Shown here piece after piece: positions 7,821 to 16,140 of a stretch of 58,698 nt of DNA. Position 1 is the first letter of the stretch; each line of letters begins with the position of its first letter. Location: the NCBI GenBank assembly GCA_021810025.1, contig JAJZJS010000005.1, positions 1 through 58,698 of the forward strand, written 5' to 3'. The notes under the pieces are model-generated. The model ran no database searches. It saw only the letters and a program-made list of their open reading frames with translations, and was not told where the DNA came from. This stretch comes from a bacterium (GTDB lineage Bacteria > Patescibacteriota > Saccharimonadia > Saccharimonadales > UBA4665). Position numbers and translations under genes: made by a program.

Positions 7821-10610
7821 ATGAGTAATAAATATCAACCTAAATCACGCCGTCGACCTACCAAAAATAGTTCTGCTAAAATCAAGGTGTATGATGAGCT
7901 TCATGCTAATAAATTAGACTACCCTCGAAAGCGAATTCGTAATAAGACGCATCGAACTCTTTTAAAACTTAAATCACATTATTTTGACATAAATCATCTT
8001 AAGGACTATTGGTTCAGTAAAAAGGGCGCTAAAATGTTCCTTAAGTTGTTCTTGTCCGGAATTGCTCTGATGTTTGTATTTATAGTGATCATGATTATCC
8101 TGATCCAAAAAAATGTTCCGAACATCAGGAATCTATATGGTCAAAATTTAGGCGGCAGTATTCAGTACTATGATCGAACTGGCAAGGTTTTACTTTGGAC
8201 AGATTATAACGCCGTCAACCGTACTCCTATTAGCGGAAATAAAATGTCACCTTATATTCGTAACGCGACGGTCGCAATTGAAGATAAGAAGTTTTATCAC
8301 GAAGGAGCAATCGATATCGGAGGTATTCTCCGTTCAGCGGCCCATGATATTTTAAATCCAAATGGACAACTTGAAGGTGGCTCGACAATAACTCAACAAT
8401 TAGTGAAGTTAAATGAGGGTTGGCTGGGAAAGGTTACTATTTATCGCAAAATTAAAGAAGTTTTCTTAGCCTATGATCTTAGCAAGGAATACTCAAAAGC
8501 AACAATTCTCACTGGATATTTAAACATCGTTCCCTATGGAGGCGTTGATTATGGAATTGAAGCAGCTGCAGAAGATTATTTCCGAACTTCTCCCGCAAAT
8601 TTAAGCCTTGCCCAAGCAGCAATGTTGGCCGCAATTCCCCAATCACCAGCCTATTATTCGCCCCGCAGTCCCAATTTTGATCAAGCTGCATTAACGACTC
8701 GCATGGATTATATTCTAACCGTCATGGCCCAACAGGGATACATTACCTCCAGTCAAGCTGCTGCTGCTAAAAAGGTTAATGTCTTAGCTCAGGTCCAACC
8801 ACCTCAAGATAAATATTCGAATATGATTGCCCCCTACTTTGTCTTAACGGCTAAGCAACAACTTGAAGCTCAGTTTGGGTCTAAAACAAGTAGTGAAGCA
8901 GGCTGGAAAGTCATAACTACTCTTAATATTCCTCAACAATATGAAGCTCAGAAGCTAGTAGCTAACAATCTCAGTAATGTTCAAAATGACGGAGGAGATG
9001 AAGAGGCTATGGTAGTTGAAAATGTTCCTACCGGGCAAGTTACGGCGTTAGTTGGTGGTACGAATTTTTATAATCCAACTGACGGCCAAATTAACTATGC
9101 CACTCTTCGTATTAACCCTGGATCAACTTATAAATTATACGATTATACGGCTTTAATTAATGACAACAATAATGTTGGCGCTGGAACGGTCTTATATGAT
9201 GTACAGCAACCTCTTCCGGGCTATCCTTGTACCAATAAAGCTCTACCTCTAAATGGCGGAAATTGTTTATACGACTATGACTATCAATACCCAGGGCCCT
9301 TAACGATTCGCTACGCTTTTGCTGGTTCTCGAAATGTTCCGGCCGTCAAAGCAGCCTTAATTAACGGTGAGCAAAAAACTATTAATTTGTCCGAACAAAT
9401 GGGACTAACCAGCGGTTATTACTGTTACGCTAATAGTGCTCGAACAATTCGTACAACCTGCTACGGATCAGCAGCTATTGGAGAAGGAGGCTACCTGAGA
9501 CTTAATGAAAGTGTCAACGGCTATTCTACTGATGCCCGTCTTGGAAGTTATCTTCCCCAGACTTATATCTTAAAGATTACAAATGCCCAGAATAAGACTA
9601 TTTATAACTGGAAACCAGCTACTCCTAAGCAAGTAGTTAAGCCTGATGCTGCCTATATTATCGATAATATTTTAAGCGACCCAGCCGCTAGCTATCTTCC
9701 AGGTAGTTGTTGGGCAACCAACTGTACAACTGAGTCTCAATTTGGTTGGAAATTCCAACATACTAACGGTTGGGATGTTGCCATCAAAACAGGTACCACT
9801 CATAATGACGACACAGGATTAATGATGGGAATGACAACTCAATATGTAGTAGGTAGTTGGGTGGGCTATCATACGGCCACTAAACCCTTAATACCGCATT
9901 ATGGGGGACTCGAAGGATTAACTGAACCTTTAACTAGAGGGATGATTACATATCTAACCCAAAATCAGAAACCAATTAACTGGACTCCTCCGCCAGGGAT
10001 TAAAACTCTCCCTGCTTACGTTGTTAATCATCCTCCAGCTTCCGTTTTAGGTTATTATTATGGGTGGGAATATCCTAGCCCTAGTACCGATATTTATCCA
10101 TCATGGTATGTACCCCCCAAGTATGGCGGAGTACTTAAAATTGATAAAGTTTCGGGCTTAATTGCAACTTCATGTACTCCTCCTCTAGCTATAACAACCC
10201 TGGATACCAATGGTCCTAATATTTTCTCCGCCGACTCTTTCTATACGGCAAAAGCCCTAAACATTCCGACCAAAACAGATAACATCCATAATTGTAACGA
10301 TAAAGGTCCGTCTGTTACTCTTCAACAAATGAGCTGTAATAATGTTACGGAACAGTGTAATTATCAGGTTAATGTCACCCAAGGGACTTATCCTCTTTCA
10401 GGCGGTAGTTATACTACTACTCCTGCCGGGACAATTTCGTTGTTAGATAACGGAAAAGTTCTTCAATCAATTAATATTCCAACTTCAAGTAGCACAAACT
10501 ACATCAATGCCTTTAACAATGTATCTGTTAAACCTGGCGATCAAATAACTGCAACAGTTGTTGATAGCGTGCTATACAGTACGACCAGTGCCCCTGTTAC
10601 TGCCAACTAG
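7821..10610 (+). CDS. Class A penicillin-binding protein, 929 aa
   Basis: This bifunctional enzyme polymerises lipid II and cross-links peptidoglycan at the outer face of the membrane. A basic cytoplasmic tail of about 70 residues precedes a single membrane helix (about 74-95). The GT51 glycosyltransferase carries AIEDKKFYHEGAID (catalytic Glu near 154), GGSTITQQLVK and RKIKEVFLAY. The transpeptidase carries STYK (Ser435, Lys438), SRN (503-505) and KTGT (656-659). A C-terminal extension of about 200 residues is rich in Thr, Ser and paired cysteines and may be an Ig-like or wall-binding module. All catalytic motifs are intact. The message may be nearly leaderless. Confidence 0.95.
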   Translation: MSNKYQPKSRRRPTKNSSAKIKVYDELHANKLDYPRKRIRNKTHRTLLKLKSHYFDINHLKDYWFSKKGAKMFLKLFLSGIALMFVFIVIMIILIQKNVPNIRNLYGQNLGGSIQYYDRTGKVLLWTDYNAVNRTPISGNKMSPYIRNATVAIEDKKFYHEGAIDIGGILRSAAHDILNPNGQLEGGSTITQQLVKLNEGWLGKVTIYRKIKEVFLAYDLSKEYSKATILTGYLNIVPYGGVDYGIEAAAEDYFRTSPANLSLAQAAMLAAIPQSPAYYSPRSPNFDQAALTTRMDYILTVMAQQGYITSSQAAAAKKVNVLAQVQPPQDKYSNMIAPYFVLTAKQQLEAQFGSKTSSEAGWKVITTLNIPQQYEAQKLVANNLSNVQNDGGDEEAMVVENVPTGQVTALVGGTNFYNPTDGQINYATLRINPGSTYKLYDYTALINDNNNVGAGTVLYDVQQPLPGYPCTNKALPLNGGNCLYDYDYQYPGPLTIRYAFAGSRNVPAVKAALINGEQKTINLSEQMGLTSGYYCYANSARTIRTTCYGSAAIGEGGYLRLNESVNGYSTDARLGSYLPQTYILKITNAQNKTIYNWKPATPKQVVKPDAAYIIDNILSDPAASYLPGSCWATNCTTESQFGWKFQHTNGWDVAIKTGTTHNDDTGLMMGMTTQYVVGSWVGYHTATKPLIPHYGGLEGLTEPLTRGMITYLTQNQKPINWTPPPGIKTLPAYVVNHPPASVLGYYYGWEYPSPSTDIYPSWYVPPKYGGVLKIDKVSGLIATSCTPPLAITTLDTNGPNIFSADSFYTAKALNIPTKTDNIHNCNDKGPSVTLQQMSCNNVTEQCNYQVNVTQGTYPLSGGSYTTTPAGTISLLDNGKVLQSINIPTSSSTNYINAFNNVSVKPGDQITATVVDSVLYSTTSAPVTAN

Positions 10611-10752
10611 TAGCAAATTGTATAGTTTTGCTCTAAGTAAAGATCAAAGATAATCGTACTGTTAATTTAGTAGAAAAGGTTAAAATTCGAACTCTAAGTA
10701 TGACGCCATTTCGTAACACTACTTTATAAATTTATGGGCACTCAACCATTAA

Positions 10753-10780
10753 TTGACTTCTAGTAGACTTGTTGTATAAT
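10753..10780 (+). promoter_or_regulatory. Sigma70-type promoter of the LPXTG protein gene
   Basis: TTGACT at 10753-10758 and TATAAT at 10775-10780 are 16 bases apart, close to consensus. The predicted start of transcription is near 10787, followed by AAGGA and the ATG at 10800. This leader is short but keeps a ribosome binding site, unlike the leaderless genes nearby. Confidence 0.7.
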
Positions 10781-10799
10781 AAATACTGTAAGGAAAAAT

Positions 10800-11555
10800 A
10801 TGAGAGATTTTTTCAATAAACTCATTATAGCTTTTGGCGCCACAATTTTATTGCTTTTATTGGCGTTAAGTCCTATTAAAGTTGCTGCTGAAGGATCCCT
10901 GACAGTAACTCCAAACTCAAATTTAAGTAATAATCAAACAGTATCAATAACTGGATCAGGCTTTGCCGAGAGTTCAACTGGAGCAATTTTAGAATGTAAT
11001 AGCGATCCTAATCAACCAACCGTAACATTTGCCGGAAATCAAGTCCCAGTATCTTGTTCAAGCCCTCTCTCAAATTTAGTTACTACTACTTCGAGTGGTT
11101 CCTTAAATGCTGTTAACTTTAAGATCATAACTGGAACAGTTGGACCCCCTAACAATTCTATAGATAGCGCCTCTAACCCAGCTTCAACCGATGCAGCCCT
11201 CTATCCTTGCCCACCAACTGCCCAGGAACTTGCTCAAGGATATTATTGTGAAATAACTTTTGGTGATGCCGCTAACGACAATGTTTCCGTTAAATTGAAC
11301 TTTGTCTCGGCATTAGCGCCTACCACAACTTCTCAGAACCCAACGGCTTCAAGTCCTGCAACACCTACCACAACTTCTCAGAACCCAACGGCTTCAAGTC
11401 CTGCAACACCTACCACAACTTCTCAGAACCCAACGGCTTCAAGAGCATTGCCCAATACCGGACCCGGAAATGTGATTGCCTTATTTGTAATAATTTTTTT
11501 AGGCTCAACACTCGGATATCGATACTTAATTATTGCCAAACATAACTCAAGGTAA
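10800..11555 (+). CDS. LPXTG-like surface protein with tandem repeats, 251 aa
   Basis: The product is exported and probably wall- or membrane-anchored. A signal peptide (residues 1-30, ending near VAAEG) leads into a compact domain starting LTVTPNSNLSNNQTVSITGS, a neocarzinostatin- or IPT-like beta fold with four cysteines. A flexible stalk of nearly three identical 15-residue units (TTTSQNPTASSPATP) follows. The C-terminus has a sorting-type signal: LPNTG, a hydrophobic helix (VIALFVIIFLGSTLGYRYLI) and a basic tail ending KHNSR. No sortase is visible in this window. The next gene follows closely and may be co-transcribed. Confidence 0.8.
   Translation: MRDFFNKLIIAFGATILLLLLALSPIKVAAEGSLTVTPNSNLSNNQTVSITGSGFAESSTGAILECNSDPNQPTVTFAGNQVPVSCSSPLSNLVTTTSSGSLNAVNFKIITGTVGPPNNSIDSASNPASTDAALYPCPPTAQELAQGYYCEITFGDAANDNVSVKLNFVSALAPTTTSQNPTASSPATPTTTSQNPTASSPATPTTTSQNPTASRALPNTGPGNVIALFVIIFLGSTLGYRYLIIAKHNSR
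11319..11443 (+). repeat. 45-bp tandem repeat, about 2.8 perfect copies
   Basis: Units begin at 11319, 11364 and 11409; the last is cut after 35 bases. The copies are identical at the DNA level, implying recent expansion or gene conversion. They encode the Thr/Ser/Pro stalk of the LPXTG protein, so copy number would change stalk length. Confidence 0.95.
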
Positions 11556-11583
11556 TATTATAATAAGGGTTAGGAGAATTGAT

Positions 11584-12054
11584 GTGAGCAAAAACTCCAA
11601 AATATTTTTGGTTTTGATCATCATCCTGTTGCTTTTGGGGACAGTATTCGCCTATAAAATTAGAAATAATTCTAATAATCAACTAACTCCGTCGCAAAAA
11701 GTTGTAGCCAAGAATCAAATCATCGCAAATTGGACTCGATTTTTTAATCGTAATACGTCACTTCAAGAACGCGAACAACTTTTAGTAAATGGCCCTAGTT
11801 TTAATCAATACATTGTTCGTGAATTTAATGGATTAGGTACAGCTTCTCCAAGCATCAAGATTAAAAGTATAAATTTTAACAATAAAAGTACCGCAAATGT
11901 TACCTATAGTGTTTATTTAAATCAGACTGCTGTTTTAAATAATCAAGTTGGGCAGACAGAGCTGAGTTCTAACACATGGAAAATTAGCGATTCAACCTTA
12001 TGTAATTTATTAAAACTAGCTGGCAATCAACCCCCAATCTGTAAAGGACAATAA
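11584..12054 (+). CDS. Membrane-anchored exported protein, 156 aa
   Basis: I do not recognise the family. An N-terminal helix (about residues 6-22, IFLVLIIILLLLGTVFAY) anchors or exports the protein. The rest resembles a small NTF2-like or lumazine-binding-like domain: ANWTRFFNRNTSLQEREQLL at about 45-65, then alternating strands (SIKIKSINFNNKSTANVTYS) and two late cysteines. The GTG start at 11584 was chosen because TAGGAG precedes it by about eight bases; an upstream TTG would overlap the LPXTG gene. The MFS gene starts immediately after its stop, so the two are translationally linked. Confidence 0.65.
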   Translation: MSKNSKIFLVLIIILLLLGTVFAYKIRNNSNNQLTPSQKVVAKNQIIANWTRFFNRNTSLQEREQLLVNGPSFNQYIVREFNGLGTASPSIKIKSINFNNKSTANVTYSVYLNQTAVLNNQVGQTELSSNTWKISDSTLCNLLKLAGNQPPICKGQ

Positions 12055-13638
12055 GTGTCTCGAGTAGTTACTACGACCAGGGGTTTTAAATATAAATCTC
12101 TCGTTATTGTATCGTTCGTTTTATTCTTAACATTTCTAGATAATACTATTGTAAGTGTAGCCTTATCTAACATTCAATCGAATCTAAGCGCAGGAGTCCA
12201 AGCTATGCAATGGATCGTAGACGCCTATATGTTGGTCTTTGCTGTTTTAATGTTAACTGGAGGAACGCTTGGAGATATACTCGGTCGAAAAAAAATCATG
12301 CTAAGTGGCTTAGCAATATTTATTATAGGATCAGCAGTTTCATTTTTGGCTCAGAGTGTTGATATACTGATTGCCGGTCGCATCATTATGGGTATTGGAG
12401 CCGCAGCTTCAGAGCCCGGAACTCTTTCGGTCTTAAGACATATTTATCCAAATCGAAAACAATTATCACGAGCACTTGGAATATGGGCCGCTGTTTCTGG
12501 CATTGCCTTATCTTTTGGACCAATTGTAGGGGGAGTTATTATCGGACTTAGTAACTGGCGCTATATCTTTTTGTTTAACATTATACTGGGTATTATTATT
12601 TTGACTTTAGGTCGACTCTACCTTCCTGAAAGTTCTGACCCTAAAGGTCGATCGCTGGATATAAAAGGATTAATCTTGGGAGGAACGACAATCACTTCTA
12701 CTATTTTTGGGTTTATCGTTGGAGAAAGTGTTGGATATCATAGTTGGTGGATTATCTTTCTATTTATGATCTCATTTATTGGATTAATTTCATTTATCTT
12801 GGTCGAAAGCAAAGTTAAAGATCCTGTCTTACCATTAAAATATTTTCGAAGTATTCAATTTACAATTGCTAACATAGTAGCTTTTATTACTAATTTTGGT
12901 ATTTTCGCTGTTTTCTTTTTTGTCGCACTCTATTTACAACTAATTGCCGGTTTTAGTGGGTATAGTATTGCTTTATCTTTTATGACGATGTCGGCCGCCA
13001 TTGTCATTGCCTCCCTGATCAGCGGAAAGTGGAACGGCGCTCACCAAACGTCTCTTCTAATGATTTTTGGCTGTTTGGTCGCTGGAGTCGGTATTTATCT
13101 ATTGAGCCTAGTGATCGCTCCCAATATAACCGTTCCAACCTTATCTTGGGTGTTAGCTTTAAGCGGATTTGGTCTTGGAATCTGTTTAGTAACGATGAAT
13201 TCTTCGGTACTACACATTGTTCCTTCTAGTAGATCTGGCATGGCAGCCTCAGTCGTGAATACATTTCGCGAATTAGGAGGAGTATTTGGAGTGGCTGTAT
13301 TAGGATCAATTGTAAATGGACGTCTTACTAATGATCTTATAGTGAAGCTAACTTCACTCGGGGTGCCAAAAAGCTATCGGACCTTAGCCGTCTATGCCAT
13401 TACTCATGGAGGCAATACTCCAGCTGGAGTAAATGTTAACCCTTCCATCTTGGTCAAAGAAACAAATCTAGTTAGCGTTATAACTAAAGCTGCCTATGGA
13501 GCGTTTGCTGACGGGCTTCATATTGCGCTTTATATTGCTAGTAGCCTATTGGCTTTTATTGGGATCGTTTATCTAATAATTTATATCAATAAACACCACA
13601 CTATTAGCGATCGAATAGTTTATTTTAGGAATCTTTAA
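12055..13638 (+). CDS. DHA2-type MFS drug exporter, 527 aa
   Basis: This is a proton-coupled multidrug exporter of the 14-helix EmrB/QacA type. Diagnostic pieces are LDNTIVSVALSNIQSNL in helix 1, GGTLGDILGRKK (the MFS loop 2-3 motif) and a long run of hydrophobic segments to the C-terminus. The GTG start directly follows the TAA of the preceding gene, with AAAGGA upstream overlapping that gene's last codons. The substrate is unknown. A second, distinct DHA2 exporter lies at 33062-34627. Confidence 0.9.
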   Translation: MSRVVTTTRGFKYKSLVIVSFVLFLTFLDNTIVSVALSNIQSNLSAGVQAMQWIVDAYMLVFAVLMLTGGTLGDILGRKKIMLSGLAIFIIGSAVSFLAQSVDILIAGRIIMGIGAAASEPGTLSVLRHIYPNRKQLSRALGIWAAVSGIALSFGPIVGGVIIGLSNWRYIFLFNIILGIIILTLGRLYLPESSDPKGRSLDIKGLILGGTTITSTIFGFIVGESVGYHSWWIIFLFMISFIGLISFILVESKVKDPVLPLKYFRSIQFTIANIVAFITNFGIFAVFFFVALYLQLIAGFSGYSIALSFMTMSAAIVIASLISGKWNGAHQTSLLMIFGCLVAGVGIYLLSLVIAPNITVPTLSWVLALSGFGLGICLVTMNSSVLHIVPSSRSGMAASVVNTFRELGGVFGVAVLGSIVNGRLTNDLIVKLTSLGVPKSYRTLAVYAITHGGNTPAGVNVNPSILVKETNLVSVITKAAYGAFADGLHIALYIASSLLAFIGIVYLIIYINKHHTISDRIVYFRNL

Positions 13639-13663
13639 TTTTTATATAAATCAAATAAAGGAC

Positions 13664-13669
13664 TATAAT
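13664..13669 (+). promoter_or_regulatory. -10 box six bases before a start codon
   Basis: A perfect TATAAT ends six bases before the ATG at 13676. A transcript starting seven bases after the box would begin on the A of the start codon, giving a leaderless mRNA. No Shine-Dalgarno site is present. Confidence 0.65.
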
Positions 13670-13675
13670 TAATAT

Positions 13676-14134
13676 ATGAAGAGAAAATTATTCATTACAA
13701 TTTATATTTTAGTAGTCATAATTGTTGCCATTACTGGATATATAGTCTTCTTAAAACCATCCAATAAACAAACCCTGGTTAATATTGACCCAGAAAACTC
13801 TAACCAGCCCGTCAACAATATAGTTGTAAAAACAGCCCATAATTCTCAGTATGGATCTTATCTAACAACTCCATCAAATCAGACTCTGTACATATATAGT
13901 GGCGATAAGTTAAACGTTAGTAATTGTACGGGAGGTTGCTTAGCCCTCTGGCCACCTTATGTAGATAGGCTAACAACAACCGGACTGCCCATTAATATAG
14001 GGGTCTTTCGACGAACCGATAATAAAGAATTACAGTTTAGCTATAAGGGTCAACCTCTTTATACATACGTTAATGATAAGCCGGGACAAATTAACGGACA
14101 AAATGTCGCTGGATTTAGCTTAGCTCGGCCCTAA
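13676..14134 (+). CDS. Exported Lipoprotein_15 (COG4315)-type protein, 152 aa
   Basis: The N-terminal helix (residues 5-26) exports or anchors the protein. The folded part has the features of the secreted-repeat family PF03640: NQTLYIYSGDKLNVSNCTGG, then LALWPPYV and ELQFSYKGQPLYTYVNDKPG. The two cysteines in NCTGGC and the WPP motif are the family hallmark. The function of the family is unknown; there is no lipobox, so it is a membrane-anchored rather than lipid-anchored version. Its promoter predicts a leaderless message. Confidence 0.82.
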   Translation: MKRKLFITIYILVVIIVAITGYIVFLKPSNKQTLVNIDPENSNQPVNNIVVKTAHNSQYGSYLTTPSNQTLYIYSGDKLNVSNCTGGCLALWPPYVDRLTTTGLPINIGVFRRTDNKELQFSYKGQPLYTYVNDKPGQINGQNVAGFSLARP

Positions 14135-14190
14135 ATATTTGCATTTTAGGTAACTATTTACTATGATTTATATATTAACAATTTAAATAT

Positions 14191-14297
14191 ATAAAGAGTG
14201 CGGGTAGAGATCTAGCTCGTTAAACCGCCAGCAACCTGTTTTTATTAAAATAAGGTGCTCCATCTAGCCTTCTTAAAGGAAAGATATAGCTTCTTTA
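14191..14297 (+). promoter_or_regulatory. SAM-I-clan riboswitch upstream of metK
   Basis: The conserved core GCCAGCAACC (14227-14236) and AAGGTGCTCC (14252-14261) are the SAM-I/SAM-IV signature. P1 can form between TAAAGAG (14192-14198) and TTCTTTA (14291-14297). P2 is GCGG with CCGC, capped by a loop containing CTAG. That loop can pair with CTAG after P3 (near 14266), as in the family pseudoknot. The P4-like strand AAAGGAA (14275-14281) can instead pair with TTCCTTT (14308-14314) in the terminator, giving an anti-terminator. The subclass (SAM-I, SAM-IV or variant) is not settled. Confidence 0.88.
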
Positions 14298-14302
14298 AAC
14301 TT

Positions 14303-14335
14303 AATCCTTCCTTTTTGAAAAAGAAAGGATTTTTT
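14303..14335 (+). terminator. Riboswitch-controlled terminator
   Basis: AATCCTT (14303-14309) pairs with AAGGATT (14325-14331), extended inward by CTTTT with AAAAG, and is followed by a T run that ends next to the metK ATG. The purine strand AAAGGA is also the metK ribosome binding site, so folding would stop transcription and hide the site at once. Confidence 0.85.
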
Positions 14336-14336
14336 A

Positions 14337-15458
14337 ATGTCTAAATCGAATAGCAACGTAACTTACTTCACTAGCGAATCGGTGTGCGAGGGTCACCCCG
14401 ACAAGATTGCCGATTCGATCAGTGATTCTATTTTAGACGAACTTCTCAAACAGGACCCTAATAGTCGAGCGGGAATCGAAGCTGTCGTAGGCAATGATCG
14501 GATTTGTTTATTTGGAGAAATTAAAAGCACGGCTCAAATTGATATTGAAAAAATAGTTCGAAATCGTATCAAAACCCTAGGATATGATAACCCTGCTTGG
14601 GACTTCTCGTATCAATCGCCTTTTGAGAATTATTTACATCAACAATCTTCAGATATTGCGATAGGAGTTGATCAAGGAGGGGCTGGAGACCAAGGAATGA
14701 TGTTTGGTTACGCTATCAACGAAACGGAATCCTTGATGCCCCTACCTATTAGTTTAGCTCATCAGCTAGTACAAAGGATTGATCAAACACGTAAAACAAA
14801 AAAGCTCGCTTGGCTTCGACCAGACGGCAAAGCTCAAGTTACAATAGCCTATGAAGGAAATAAAATAATAGGGATTGCTAAATTAGTCTTAGCCGTCGCC
14901 CATTCTGAACAAATCAAGTTAGAAGAGATTAAGCCTTTATTAATAAAAGAGGTTATTGAGCCAGTACTTGAAGCTTTTTCGCTCCAATTACCAGATCTTA
15001 ATAATATTATTATAAACGGGACGGGTATTTGGAATATTCCTGGTCCGGCCTCAGATGCAGGTTTAACAGGACGAAAGATAGTTGTCGATACGTATGGAGG
15101 ATATGCTAGGGTCGGAGGCGGAGCATTTAGTGGAAAAGACCCCTCAAAGGTGGATCGATCTGGTGCTTATGCCGCACGTTATATTGCTAAAAATATAGTT
15201 GCCAAGAAATTAGCTTTAAAATGTGAAGTAGGCTTAGCTTATGTTATTGGGCAAGCTCAACCCTTAATGCAAACCATTAATACATTTGGAACTGAACAAG
15301 TCGATTTAGATCAAATTGAATCGTTTAAAAATGAACTAATTGATACTTCAGTTCGAGGAATAATTACCAAACTGAATCTGCTACGTCCTATCTATCTTCA
15401 AACTTCAACTTATGGGCATTTTGGAAAGCCCGATCTTCCCTGGGAAGAATTAATCTAA
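14337..15458 (+). CDS. metK: S-adenosylmethionine synthetase
   Basis: The enzyme makes S-adenosylmethionine from methionine and ATP. Family signatures are SVCEGHPDKIADSISDS near the N-terminus, GAGDQGMMFGYA in the middle and GGAFSGKDPSKVDRSGAYAA towards the end. At 373 aa it is slightly shorter than the usual 380-400 but contains all three repeats of the fold. Translation starts right after the riboswitch terminator, with AAAGGA in the hairpin arm as ribosome binding site. Expression should drop when SAM is abundant. It converges with the gene at 15460, leaving one base between stop codons. Confidence 0.97.
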   Translation: MSKSNSNVTYFTSESVCEGHPDKIADSISDSILDELLKQDPNSRAGIEAVVGNDRICLFGEIKSTAQIDIEKIVRNRIKTLGYDNPAWDFSYQSPFENYLHQQSSDIAIGVDQGGAGDQGMMFGYAINETESLMPLPISLAHQLVQRIDQTRKTKKLAWLRPDGKAQVTIAYEGNKIIGIAKLVLAVAHSEQIKLEEIKPLLIKEVIEPVLEAFSLQLPDLNNIIINGTGIWNIPGPASDAGLTGRKIVVDTYGGYARVGGGAFSGKDPSKVDRSGAYAARYIAKNIVAKKLALKCEVGLAYVIGQAQPLMQTINTFGTEQVDLDQIESFKNELIDTSVRGIITKLNLLRPIYLQTSTYGHFGKPDLPWEELI

Positions 15459-15459
15459 A

Positions 15460-15978
15460 TTAAAAAGATCTTAGTTGGATATTTTTAAGATTAGCGCTAG
15501 TTAATAGTTTAGTGGAACTAACTAGACTAGTCGCAGCCTGATTTAGAACATAAGCATTGCCACTATTGGTGCCTTTTAAGACGGCTCCAACGCCTGATAA
15601 GCAATCTTCTGCAGCAGTATTATAGGTTGCTATAAGAGAGTTTAAGTTAGAAACCATAGAACTAGGAGCCGTTTCAACGGCCGAGCTTGCGGTTTGAAGC
15701 TGACCAGCTAAAGTTTGACAATCCGCCTGCATTTGAGGATAGGCCGCGTTATTAGCGTCATTAATGATTTGATTAGCGGTATTATTTATATTGACCAAAG
15801 ACTGACTTAAGGCAGGGCCCATAACTTGATTAGCCTGAGCCGGTTCTAAACCAAGGCTATGATTTTTGGAAATACTTAGACTGGTTATTATAACCGTCGT
15901 CACTATTGTTATGATTAGGACGATTAATACATATCCGATAATCCTGCGCTTTGTTTTAAAATTTAGTTTAACTTTCAT
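15460..15978 (-). CDS. Membrane-anchored extracellular helical protein, 172 aa
   Basis: I do not recognise the family. A basic start (KVKLNFKTKRR) and a hydrophobic segment (about 13-34) anchor it with the C-terminus outside. The exterior part is mostly alpha-helical, rich in Asn, Ala, Ser and Thr (SLVNINNTANQIINDANNAA), with two cysteines that could form a disulfide. The gene ends one base from metK and is read in the opposite direction, so each may use the other's end as a boundary. Confidence 0.65.
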   Translation of the reverse strand: MKVKLNFKTKRRIIGYVLIVLIITIVTTVIITSLSISKNHSLGLEPAQANQVMGPALSQSLVNINNTANQIINDANNAAYPQMQADCQTLAGQLQTASSAVETAPSSMVSNLNSLIATYNTAAEDCLSGVGAVLKGTNSGNAYVLNQAATSLVSSTKLLTSANLKNIQLRSF

Positions 15979-16140
15979 GGATAGTACCTAATAGCTATAG
16001 TATACGTTTCCATGGCAAGATACGCCACCTATTAAAACCCTATTTTCACATCTAGTAATATTGGAAGATATCTGTTAAGATAGATTGATACTTTTTAAGA
16101 TCCTATTATTAATTTCTTTCAAGTTAACGAGCTAAAAACC

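Noticed and set aside
11319..11443. Tandem repeat as a CRISPR array
   Set aside because: Units are directly adjacent without spacers and encode a protein stalk in frame.
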